Shown here: in pieces, positions 6,627 through 13,915 of the stretch
Layout: the number at the start of each line of letters is the position of its first letter
Position numbering within the stretch: position 1 is the stretch's first letter
Source: C7867-002 sp964646515
GTDB taxonomy: Bacteria > Patescibacteriota > Minisyncoccia > Phycocordibacterales > PALSA-1337
Length of the DNA: 23,239 nucleotides
Direction: 5' to 3'
Assembly: GCA_964646515.1 (NCBI GenBank)
Contig: CAZYES010000011.1
Coordinates: forward strand, 1 to 23,239
The notes under the pieces: model-generated
What the model was told of the DNA's origin: nothing
What the model saw: only the letters and a program-made list of their open reading frames with translations
Database searches by the model: none
Translations under genes and position numbers: made by a program

Positions 6627-7457
6627 TTAAGCGTTGTTTGGATTAATTTTACACTCATCTTTGAGACGTTTTATCGCTATATTACAATATTTTTCATCAA
6701 TATCAACTCCGACACCTTTACGATTATTCAAATACGATGCAATTAAAGTTGAGCCACTTCCTAAAAATGGATCAAGTACTATATCACCCGTAAAGGTAAA
6801 CAGCTTTATACAACGTCTAGGTAATTCAATTGGAAATGGTGCAGGGTGACCACCTGCCCCTTTTTTGCTTTGGCCATTAAATGTCCAAACTCCATTTGTC
6901 CAATCCATAAATTCTTGTCTTGTTATATCGTTTTTTCTGCTTCCACCTGTTTTTTTCCAGCTGTCTTTATATAAAACCAAAATTAATTCCACTGGAGCAA
7001 TTACATAGGGCGCCGAAGCAGACATCCACGAACCCCAAGCTGTACGACGAGATATGTTTCCTTCGTTCCAGATAATAGTCGAGTGATATTTCCATCCAAT
7101 ATCTTTTGCTATTTTCGTGATATCGGCTCCCACAGATTTTTGACCACCCTTATTTTTATCAAGTGGAATATTTAGGCAGAAACGACCTTCACTTTTTGTC
7201 AACTCAAAACATCTAGAGATCCATTTTTTAGTAAATTCCAAATAATCCTCATACGATAAATTATCAGCGTGTGAATTATAATGAATATCAACATTATACG
7301 GTGGCGATGTAACAATTAGATCAACCGATCTATTTGGGATTTTAGTAAATCTCAAAATATCATCTTTGTATATAGCAATTTTACTATTATGATGAAAGTA
7401 GGGTTTTGCAATCTTATTAATTCTTACAATCGGTTTATTTATTATGGTTATTGGCAT
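6627..7457 (-). CDS. beta-class DNA N4/N6 methyltransferase
   Basis: The 276-residue protein has the catalytic motif TSPPYN near residues 50-55 and the SAM-binding motif DPFLGSGST near 233-241. Catalytic motif IV coming before motif I is the permuted order of beta-class amino-methyltransferases, which methylate N6 of adenine or N4 of cytosine. Length and motifs look complete. It would protect the host from the HNH nuclease encoded 13 bases downstream. The start at ATG 7457 has no Shine-Dalgarno. Upstream lies the broken gene for another methyltransferase, so this locus has seen turnover of modification genes. Confidence 0.88.
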   Translation of the reverse strand: MPITIINKPIVRINKIAKPYFHHNSKIAIYKDDILRFTKIPNRSVDLIVTSPPYNVDIHYNSHADNLSYEDYLEFTKKWISRCFELTKSEGRFCLNIPLDKNKGGQKSVGADITKIAKDIGWKYHSTIIWNEGNISRRTAWGSWMSASAPYVIAPVELILVLYKDSWKKTGGSRKNDITRQEFMDWTNGVWTFNGQSKKGAGGHPAPFPIELPRRCIKLFTFTGDIVLDPFLGSGSTLIASYLNNRKGVGVDIDEKYCNIAIKRLKDECKINPNNA

Positions 7458-7514
7458 AAATGTATCGTCAGTATCGCATGCGATTGAAATAAAGACAAAT
7501 AATGCTCCTAAAAA

Positions 7515-7892
7515 TTATTGCGCAATGTTGATGCGTCTCTCACACCTACAACCAGAGTACGGAAAATACTCAACCAATTGAGGAATAAATTTACCTTTAT
7601 ATGGGTGAAGACGATGTACATGCTTGGTTGTATCTTTTTCCCTTAGATTATCAAACGAAAGTGCCCAATTTAGATCATCACCTAACTGTTTTTTCCAGTC
7701 AGTCTCTCGTTTACTGTGCGAAGATTTGTAATATCCTTTTAAATCATTGGTATGAACCATCGTTGAACCATTTTCTCCATGCCTTTTAACCTTGCCATAC
7801 TGAACAAGGTAGGAGATATTTGCGGGCGTAACTTTTTTTTCGAGATAATCACTAGCCCACTTTGACGCTTCTGAAATAGTTATTAATGGCAT
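7515..7892 (-). pseudogene. N-terminal fragment of a second DNA methyltransferase
   Basis: The 125-codon frame begins with a helix-turn-helix-like segment (residues 1-50, ISEASKWASDYLEKK). It then contains KHVHRLHPYKGKFIPQLVEY, a segment I know from the region just before the SAM-binding motif of certain DNA amino-methyltransferases. Right after EYF the expected DPFxGSGT motif and catalytic PPY motif are absent; the frame reads 16 unrelated residues and stops. In a -1 frame at that point the DNA stays open to a TAG at 7508 and reads RTLVVGVRDASTLRNNF, which looks protein-like. The gene therefore seems to have lost most of its catalytic domain through a deletion plus frame change. It lies 47 bases from tRNA-Gln. 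Confidence 0.62.
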
Positions 7893-7939
7893 ATCGCAAG
7901 TTTATCATTTAATTTAAAATCAATAAAACAACTATTCTG

Positions 7940-8010
7940 CTGGGGGGGATGGAGTCGGACCATCATAAACGGCTTCAAAGGCCGCTGTCCTACCATTAGA
8001 CGACCCCCCA
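7940..8010 (-). tRNA. tRNA-Gln (anticodon TTG)
   Basis: On the minus strand a full cloverleaf can be drawn: acceptor TGGGGGG with CCCCCCA, anticodon stem GCGGC/GCCGT around loop CTTTGAA, and T arm GATGG-TCCGACT-CCATC. The anticodon is TTG (glutamine). The discriminator is G, and CCA is not encoded (CAG follows). The gene separates the core genes (dnaX side) from the accessory region. Confidence 0.93.
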
Positions 8011-8026
8011 ATTCATCCGAAACATA

Positions 8027-9076
8027 CTACTTACAAATCTTGACCACCGCAAGCTCAAGCGGTAATTGCTCGATGCTTGCCCTACTTATACCCTGCACCG
8101 CCTCTAGCATAATCGAGAGTATTTCCGGCGTAATTCCCCCGATTGCATTTTTGGCATTGCCGATAACCCGACCCTCTGCTACTTGCGCTTCGATAAACAT
8201 CATATCATCCGGTGATACGCGTTCTCTGATCTCGGCTTTTGTCGATGGCGAATGTTTGATAAGTAGTATAAATCTCATTTTCTCCAGAATCAAAGTCGAG
8301 AACGTATTCATAGAAACGCCAAATCTTTCCGCTTCGGCAATCGATGCCAGCGCCCCGTCACCATTTCTAGCAATAATGCCCTCAATAAATTTGTTTACCA
8401 TGCTAGCTTTTGGAGCCCCTGTGATACCCTCGACTTTTTCACGAGGTATTTTTTTATCATCCGATGAAGCAATCACTTTCTCCAACATTCCTAGGGCATC
8501 ACGAAACGACCCGTCACCCAAAAGAGCGATCAGATCCACGGCGCCAGAATCGAGATCATAACCTTCCTTTTTGGCAATTCTCAAAACTTCTTTTCTGACA
8601 ATCTCTCGCGGTGGCTTCCTGAACAAAAACGACTGACAGCGAGAAATTATCGTGTCTGGAACCTTATCAAGTTCTGTCGTCGCCAGTATGAAGATGACGT
8701 GCTTCGGTGGTTCTTCTAACGTCTTTAAAAGCGCGTTCCAAGCATCTTTTGATAGCATGTGAACTTCATCAATAATATACACCTTGAAAACACTAGAAAA
8801 AGGCATGACCGAGACATGTTCACGTAAAGTCCTGATATCATCTATACCCCTGTTCGAAGCAGCATCGATCTCATATACATCCTCGCCAACCGTACCCAAC
8901 GAATTTGCCAAAATTCTGGCAACCGAAGTTTTGCCCGTCCCCCTACTTCCAGAAAAAAGATAGGCGTGGGAAATACGTTTGAGTTTGACTGATTCTTTGA
9001 GTACGTCAACGATATGATTTTGACCAACTACTTCACCCCATGATTGAGGACGATATTTACGATATAGGACCGCCAT
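8027..9076 (-). CDS. dnaX: DNA polymerase III clamp-loader subunit gamma (short DnaX)
   Basis: The 349-residue protein is the ATPase motor subunit that loads the sliding clamp at replication forks. It begins with the DnaX signature YRKYRPQSW. Walker A GSRGTGKTS lies at 43-51, EIDAASNRGIDDIR at 69-82, Walker B VYIIDEVH at 99-106 and the arginine-finger SRC at 145-147. Two things are unusual. The four-cysteine zinc module normally between the Walker A helix and EIDAASN is absent (NSLGTVGEDVYEIDAA), and the protein ends after the collar domain, so there is no tau extension to bind polymerase or DnaB helicase. An extended -10 (TGATATTCT) ends six bases before ATG 9076, with no Shine-Dalgarno, so the mRNA is probably leaderless. 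tRNA-Gln follows 16 bases after the stop. Confidence 0.95.
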   Translation of the reverse strand: MAVLYRKYRPQSWGEVVGQNHIVDVLKESVKLKRISHAYLFSGSRGTGKTSVARILANSLGTVGEDVYEIDAASNRGIDDIRTLREHVSVMPFSSVFKVYIIDEVHMLSKDAWNALLKTLEEPPKHVIFILATTELDKVPDTIISRCQSFLFRKPPREIVRKEVLRIAKKEGYDLDSGAVDLIALLGDGSFRDALGMLEKVIASSDDKKIPREKVEGITGAPKASMVNKFIEGIIARNGDGALASIAEAERFGVSMNTFSTLILEKMRFILLIKHSPSTKAEIRERVSPDDMMFIEAQVAEGRVIGNAKNAIGGITPEILSIMLEAVQGISRASIEQLPLELAVVKICK

Positions 9077-9082
9077 GCAAAT

Positions 9083-9091
9083 AGAATATCA
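9083..9091 (-). promoter_or_regulatory. extended -10 promoter of dnaX
   Basis: On the minus strand TGATATTCT (TGn plus TATTCT) is followed by six bases and then ATG 9076, placing transcription start at or next to the start codon. The T-rich tail of the preceding terminator fills the -35 side. Confidence 0.5.
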
Positions 9092-9092
9092 G

Positions 9093-9129
9093 AAAAAAAG
9101 AAAACCCGCGACCCTAGAAGGATCGCGGG
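9093..9129 (-). terminator. intrinsic terminator upstream of dnaX
   Basis: On the minus strand a GC-rich hairpin has arms at 9123-9129 and 9105-9111 (CCCGCGA/TCGCGGG), with extra CCT/AGG pairing inside. A T-rich tail (TTTTCTTTTTTT) follows at once. It ends transcription arriving from the dihydrouridine synthase side and insulates dnaX. Confidence 0.85.
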
Positions 9130-9366
9130 CAGGGAGCCAAATGTGTGGCGAAAATCACAGATGGTGCCCTTTGTCGATGAGCCAGATCGGGACTTTGGGT
9201 CGGACCTAACTGTCCTCAGCTCTGATGGGCGGAAGCAGAAGATCTTTTTCAATCATATGCGACTCCATTCATGAACTACCGACTGTTTTTGCTCTGTTTG
9301 TACCAACGGCCTTTGGTCAAACGACAGGCCAAAGCCGTTACCAAATATTAGAATACAACTAAATCA
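9130..9366 (-). other. 237-base interval with hairpin, no convincing gene
   Basis: Between the dihydrouridine synthase stop and the terminator there is no supported protein gene. A strong hairpin lies at 9305-9339 (AACGGC(C)TTTGG with CCAAAGCCGTT) without a T tract. A 20-codon minus-strand ORF (MESHMIEKDLLLPPIRAEDS) is present but has no supporting signal. Because the interval ends in a good terminator it could be a long 3' UTR or a small RNA. The position beside dnaX made me look for SRP RNA, but its conserved core is not there. Confidence 0.35.
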
Positions 9367-10434
9367 TTATTGTTTCAAGTGTTTTCTAATCAAGTTATCC
9401 ACAGCCTTGGAGTCTTCGGTCATCATCAACTTTATACGCAATTCTTTGGCGCCATTCCAGCCGTTAACATAGGCTTTGAAATGTTTCTTCATTACATCAA
9501 AATTTTTTATGTCCCTAAAAGTTTTCTCAAATAGCTTCGCGTGTTCCACCAATATCTCCAGTCTCTTCCTAATGTCTGGCTCCAAAATAATCTCCGACCT
9601 AGAATTTGACGATTCTCGATATCCGATACCCAACTTTACGCGGGTCGTATCAAAAAACCACGGCTTGCCAAATACTCCTCTACCGACCATAATCCCATCA
9701 CAACCGTATTTATTGGCATATTCTATTCCTTGTTCCAATGAGCTGACGTCACCATTGCCGATTATCAACGTCTTGGGGCTGATTTTGTCCCGCATCTCTA
9801 CGATCTCCGGCACCAATTCCCAATGCGCTACAGCATCGGACATCTCTTTGCGCGTGCGCAGATGAATAGTGAGTGCCGGCAATTTCTGCTCGAGCAATAA
9901 TTGGAGCCATCCCAAATCGAACCGACTGTAACCAATCCGCGTTTTTATAGAAACTGGAATCACTCGTTCTAAAAAATTTTTGCCACTGGATTTCTTTTTT
10001 CTTTTTTCAGACACGCCGACCCTAGCAGCTTCCAATATAGCCAGCGCTAACTTCGGATTTTTCATCAATGATGCGCCACCGCCCTGTTTCTCAATACCTC
10101 TATCCGGACAACCCATATTGATATCCAATCCGTCAAAGCCAAGATCTTTTATCGTCTCTGCCGCCTTTCTCATCACTTCTGGATGACCAGTGAATAATTG
10201 CGCAACAATAGGCCTCTCTCCATTTGAAAACTTCAAATCATAAAGAAGATTCTTCTTACCAGATGAGACCAGCCCGTCAGCGGAGACAAACTCTGTCCAC
10301 ATCACATCCGGTTTACCATATTTCGCAATCAATTTACGAAACACCAAATCTGTAACATTGGCCATTGGCGCCAAGGCGAAAAATGGTCGTGGTAAAGTTT
10401 CCCAAAAATTATTAGTTGCAACAGTTCGATTCAT
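9367..10434 (-). CDS. dus: tRNA-dihydrouridine synthase
   Basis: The 355-residue flavoenzyme reduces uridine to dihydrouridine in the D loop of tRNA. It has the N-terminal PMANVTD element, DINMGCP with the catalytic Cys at about 109, KTRIG near 173, a histidine in the IHLRT strand, NGDV and GRGVFGKPWFF in the phosphate-binding end of the TIM barrel, and a helical C-terminal domain. A short Lys-rich insertion (SEKRKKKSSGK, residues ~142-152) precedes the PVSIKTRIG strand. Which of the DusA/B/C groups it belongs to is not clear; it looks DusB-like. The start is 26 bases after the carboxypeptidase-like gene stop, so it is likely the last gene of the serS-ftsQ-dacA-dus run. A hairpin lies just past its stop. 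Confidence 0.9.
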   Translation of the reverse strand: MNRTVATNNFWETLPRPFFALAPMANVTDLVFRKLIAKYGKPDVMWTEFVSADGLVSSGKKNLLYDLKFSNGERPIVAQLFTGHPEVMRKAAETIKDLGFDGLDINMGCPDRGIEKQGGGASLMKNPKLALAILEAARVGVSEKRKKKSSGKNFLERVIPVSIKTRIGYSRFDLGWLQLLLEQKLPALTIHLRTRKEMSDAVAHWELVPEIVEMRDKISPKTLIIGNGDVSSLEQGIEYANKYGCDGIMVGRGVFGKPWFFDTTRVKLGIGYRESSNSRSEIILEPDIRKRLEILVEHAKLFEKTFRDIKNFDVMKKHFKAYVNGWNGAKELRIKLMMTEDSKAVDNLIRKHLKQ

Positions 10435-10460
10435 ATATCATTTACTAAAAATACATCCGC

Positions 10461-11477
10461 CTAGTAATCATTCACTTTGCCCAAAAGTTTCACCACGTCC
10501 GCATCTCTGGAATCACTACCCAAAATCACGACAGCATAGACGTCTTTATTTTTGCCCATATTAAATAACGCCACACCAGTTCGATTGGCTTCCGGCGTAT
10601 ATCCATTCTTACCCCCAAGATAATTGGACCAATTCAAAAAATGCATAGGATTCAAAAAAGTATGAGAACGAATCGTCTTTGATTTCAATTCCGTAATCGC
10701 TAGAATATCTGGCATATTGTTACGCATCCAATCCAAAATGATGACTAGATCGTCAGCTGTCGAGACGTTCTTTGGAGACAGGCCAGAAGGATCGGCAAAA
10801 TAAGTCCGATAGGCACCAATCGACTGCGTAAAATCATTCATTGCCTGAATAAATTTACTCCGACCGTAAGATCGTGCAAGAGCCTCGGCAGCATCATTGC
10901 TCGAAACCATGAGCAATGGATACATAAGATCTCTTGCGGTGAATACCTCACCAACTTTGAACTGCGCCGTATTGCCATAAGTAGTCATAATATCCAAACT
11001 GATGCTGACGCGCTCTTTTTGGTCAATCAACCGGTTGGCAACGATTGCCGTTACCAATTTTGTCACTGAAGCAATCGGCAATAACTGGTCTTGATCATGT
11101 CCGATCGACACCTTGCCTCGCGTCAGATTTTTGACTAGATAAGCATTGGCAGTAATTTTACTATTAGCAGAACCGGGTAATGCTTGTTTCGCGGCATTGA
11201 TTAGGCCTTCCTCCTCTCTCAAATCTTCTTCTTCTTTGGCGCTAAAACGTATTGTGCGTACCATGCCCGATATAGAAGTACCGTCAGTAGGCTGAGAAAC
11301 CACTACTGTGGCTATTTTGGACAAAGACGGAATTTGGATCTTGGTAAATGAAGGCATATGGATCTTGGCAATTTGTGGCTTTGCAATATTCCACGCCAAA
11401 GAACCAACATATGATATTGTTATACCAGCGCCAATCACAAAAAGGCCACCAAATAAAACATAAAAGAAATTCTTCAC
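10461..11477 (-). CDS. D-alanyl-D-alanine carboxypeptidase-like protein (peptidase S11)
   Basis: The 338-residue protein starts at a GTG (11477) and has one N-terminal membrane anchor (residues ~4-26), so the catalytic domain lies outside the membrane. It carries the penicillin-binding motifs of S11 peptidases: SVTK at 137-140 with the acylating serine, SSN at 192-194, and KNG at 290-292 where KTG is usual. Enzymes of this family trim the terminal D-Ala from peptidoglycan stem peptides. Substitution of Thr by Asn in the third motif is a conservative but notable change. The gene lies between the FtsQ-like gene and dus in the same direction, consistent with an envelope-growth cluster. An ATG start close by is not available; no Shine-Dalgarno is seen. 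Confidence 0.85.
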   Translation of the reverse strand: MKNFFYVLFGGLFVIGAGITISYVGSLAWNIAKPQIAKIHMPSFTKIQIPSLSKIATVVVSQPTDGTSISGMVRTIRFSAKEEEDLREEEGLINAAKQALPGSANSKITANAYLVKNLTRGKVSIGHDQDQLLPIASVTKLVTAIVANRLIDQKERVSISLDIMTTYGNTAQFKVGEVFTARDLMYPLLMVSSNDAAEALARSYGRSKFIQAMNDFTQSIGAYRTYFADPSGLSPKNVSTADDLVIILDWMRNNMPDILAITELKSKTIRSHTFLNPMHFLNWSNYLGGKNGYTPEANRTGVALFNMGKNKDVYAVVILGSDSRDADVVKLLGKVNDY

Positions 11478-11528
11478 AGTTTTGAGTCTACTACAGAATG
11501 AAGTATTTGTAATCTACGCATTAAAGCC

Positions 11529-12449
11529 TCAAATCGTCCTATAGAAAACGTTGGACCCATATCTGACATCTATATAATCGAAGTTGACGACCTCGCCTTT
11601 GGACCGAGCTTGATCTTTCATCTTGGTCCAAAATGACAATAGATTGACCAACTGGTCTCGAAATGACCTAGAGTTGTTAAAATACACGACCATAGCGTTT
11701 ATCGATGAAGTAGACACGATCTGGTCTTGAATAGAGTTGCGTGCATACAATTCGTATTCACCCGCTTCTTTGATCAAGATCGCCAAAACGTCTACGCCAA
11801 AAAGACGCGCGCCTTCATAAAATTCCTGAAGTTTGGTAAATTCTGCACTTGAAGTAGCATATGATCCTATGACAAAATTTTCTGTTGAAGTTGTATTGGA
11901 TAAATCTGGCGCATAATAACGATTGTAAATATTGCCAGAAAATAGAGGCGCTGATGCAAATATATATCCCGCAGTGTCGGCAAAATAGCATGAGTCTAAA
12001 TTTTCCAAGGACAAACTATCTCCATTAAATTCTGGCAAGTTAGCGCAGACCAGTGCTTTTGGAGCTTTCTCTTCTACAGAAATTTCCAATGTATGCATAT
12101 CAGATTTCTTCACTTTTACAGAGGAAATGCGTGGCGAAACAGATCCAACGGCAGATGAGACCAAATCACGTGGGTATATAAATGTGTTTGATTTGGAAAA
12201 AAGATGTAAATACTTTCCTTCAAGCGCGTTGAGCGCTACCTTTTGAATAGATCCGGCAATATCGTTATCCGCGCCTTGTACTTCCACGGTTTGGATGGAC
12301 AAAGCATATAGGCTACTCAATCTAGAAAGCGCGAAAAGTCCGGAAACAATCGAAACTACTATCAAGATGCCAACTACCAGACCGCGCGCTTTCTTGCGTT
12401 TGATAAATTTCCGCGATTGATGGGATGTAAGTCGACTGGTCGGACGCAT
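11529..12449 (-). CDS. FtsQ/DivIB-like membrane protein with POTRA domain
   Basis: The 306-residue protein has a basic cytoplasmic tail (residues 1-22), one membrane helix (~23-45) and then a POTRA-like domain (~50-121: YALSIQTVEVQGAD, ending in VKVKKSDMHTLEISVEEK). The APKALVC strand typical of FtsQ-type proteins follows. The rest is an extracytoplasmic beta-rich region. FtsQ/DivIB links early and late cell-division proteins at the septum. Similarity outside the POTRA part is weak, so the assignment is by architecture. The gene starts nine bases after the serS stop and precedes the carboxypeptidase-like gene, fitting a division/envelope operon. Confidence 0.7.
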   Translation of the reverse strand: MRPTSRLTSHQSRKFIKRKKARGLVVGILIVVSIVSGLFALSRLSSLYALSIQTVEVQGADNDIAGSIQKVALNALEGKYLHLFSKSNTFIYPRDLVSSAVGSVSPRISSVKVKKSDMHTLEISVEEKAPKALVCANLPEFNGDSLSLENLDSCYFADTAGYIFASAPLFSGNIYNRYYAPDLSNTTSTENFVIGSYATSSAEFTKLQEFYEGARLFGVDVLAILIKEAGEYELYARNSIQDQIVSTSSINAMVVYFNNSRSFRDQLVNLLSFWTKMKDQARSKGEVVNFDYIDVRYGSNVFYRTI

Positions 12450-12458
12450 ATATGTTGA

Positions 12459-13724
12459 CTACCTACCAATAGTGAAAGCGCCAAAATATTTGATAAGCAC
12501 TTCAGGTATCTTGATCGTGCCATCTGCTTGTTGAAGATTTTCAACCAAAGAAACGAGTATGCGCGGTGTCGGTATGGCTGTTGAATTCAGAGAATGGGCA
12601 TAGCGGATGATGCCGTCATTATCGCGATAGCGAATATTTAACCGCCTAGTCTGAAAATCGTGGAAATATGAAGCCGAGCTGATTTCACGATATTTGGCCT
12701 CTTTTGGCACCCAAAGCTCTACATCATACTTTTTAACTTGTCCAAGACCAAGATCGCCTCCGCAATTGACAACAACGCGATATGGAATACCCAAAGACTC
12801 GATAAACTCCTCAACGTTGCGATTGATCTCGTTGTGCAACTTGACGGACATTTCGTGGTTGGCTTCGCAGAGAATTACCTGCTCCCATTTATAAAATTCA
12901 TTTACCCGAATCAAACCGCGCACATCTTTGCCATGAGCGCCGGCTTCGCGACGATAACATGGAGAAAATCCAAGATATCGTTTTGGCAATTCTGTTATTT
13001 TCAAGACCTCTTCGCTATGAAGTCCCATGATCGACACTTCGGCCGTACCGACCAAATAATCTCCATCTTGTGTCTTGTATAGATCTTCCTCGCCTTGTGG
13101 CAAATAGCCAGTGCCAAATAGATTCAATCTCCTAACAATAGTCGGCGTTATCACTGGCATAAAATTTTTCTTGGAGAAAAATTCCAAAGCATAGTTCCAA
13201 ATAGCAAAACACAACCTAACGCCATCACCAGTCAAAAAATATCCTCGAAAGCCATGAACCTTTGCCCCCCTCTCAAAATCGACCATCCTAAGAGCGTTCA
13301 TAAGCTCTATATGATCTTTGGGCTCAAAATCGAACTTGGGTTTTTCGCCCCAAACTTTTATCTCTTCATTATCAGCATCACTATCGCCATCGGGCACGGA
13401 AACATCGGGAATATTGGGTACTTGCAACATAAGATTTTGCCATTCTTTCATAATTATCTTGAGTGATTCTTCTTCTTTTTCCAAATCACTTTTGACAATT
13501 TTCATGGCTGTAATAATCTCGGCTTTTTCATCCGGAGAAATGGCACTGCTTATTTTGCTATTTGCGACATTTTGTTCTGCGCGTTTTTTCTCGACAGAAG
13601 CCATAAGCGCCCGCCTCTTATCATCAACCAAAATAAGCTTGTCAATCTCAAAGCTCAAGTGCTTCTTCTTGGCAGCTTGCGCAATAATATCCCTATTTTC
13701 GCGAATAAATTTGATATCAAGCAT
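12459..13724 (-). CDS. serS: seryl-tRNA synthetase
   Basis: The 421-residue class II synthetase charges tRNA-Ser with serine. It starts with the typical MLDIKFIRENRDII and a long antiparallel coiled coil (~27-100) that grips the tRNA variable arm. Motif 2 is recognisable as CYRREAGAHGKDVRGLIRVN, and motif 3 as LNSTAIPTPRILVSLVENLQ followed by QADGTIKIPEVL. TAEV, which contacts serine, is present in YLVGTAEVSIMG. The length is normal. Motif 3 carries NSTAIPTPR in place of the more common NGSGLAVGR, a variant found in part of the family. The gene is divergent from dprA and heads the minus-strand run serS-ftsQ-like-carboxypeptidase-dus. Confidence 0.97.
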   Translation of the reverse strand: MLDIKFIRENRDIIAQAAKKKHLSFEIDKLILVDDKRRALMASVEKKRAEQNVANSKISSAISPDEKAEIITAMKIVKSDLEKEEESLKIIMKEWQNLMLQVPNIPDVSVPDGDSDADNEEIKVWGEKPKFDFEPKDHIELMNALRMVDFERGAKVHGFRGYFLTGDGVRLCFAIWNYALEFFSKKNFMPVITPTIVRRLNLFGTGYLPQGEEDLYKTQDGDYLVGTAEVSIMGLHSEEVLKITELPKRYLGFSPCYRREAGAHGKDVRGLIRVNEFYKWEQVILCEANHEMSVKLHNEINRNVEEFIESLGIPYRVVVNCGGDLGLGQVKKYDVELWVPKEAKYREISSASYFHDFQTRRLNIRYRDNDGIIRYAHSLNSTAIPTPRILVSLVENLQQADGTIKIPEVLIKYFGAFTIGR

Positions 13725-13830
13725 ATAGTTTATGTATGTTATGTGATAACTGTAACATTATTCCGTACTTTTTTGTATATTTACTTATCACCATATGTTA
13801 AAATATTGATATTAGTTAAGCACACCTACG

Positions 13831-13875
13831 CACTATTCTCATCCTGTCAGGAGAATAGTGGGTTTTTATTTTTTT
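13831..13875 (+). terminator. orphan intrinsic terminator upstream of dprA
   Basis: A perfect 10-bp stem (CACTATTCTC at 13831-13840, GAGAATAGTG at 13851-13860) is followed by GG and a T-rich tail to 13875. It points along the plus strand between divergent serS and dprA, where no gene precedes it. It may end a short leader or small RNA starting near 13805-13815, or act as an attenuator for dprA. Confidence 0.75.
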
Positions 13876-13915
13876 CTCAGAAAGAAGATAGAATATTAAA
13901 AGATAATAAATAACA

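Noticed and set aside
7940..8010. Direct repeat of the tRNA-Gln 3' end as an attachment site
   Set aside because: No second copy of the tRNA 3' segment was found in the window by eye.
9028..9252. 74-codon minus-strand frame upstream of and overlapping dnaX
   Set aside because: It runs through a terminator hairpin and the dnaX promoter and start; no coding-like pattern.
9130..9340. SRP (4.5S) RNA gene next to dnaX
   Set aside because: A GGAAGCAG-like string occurs, but the conserved GGTCAGG...GGAAGG...AGCAG core with its stem is not there on either strand.
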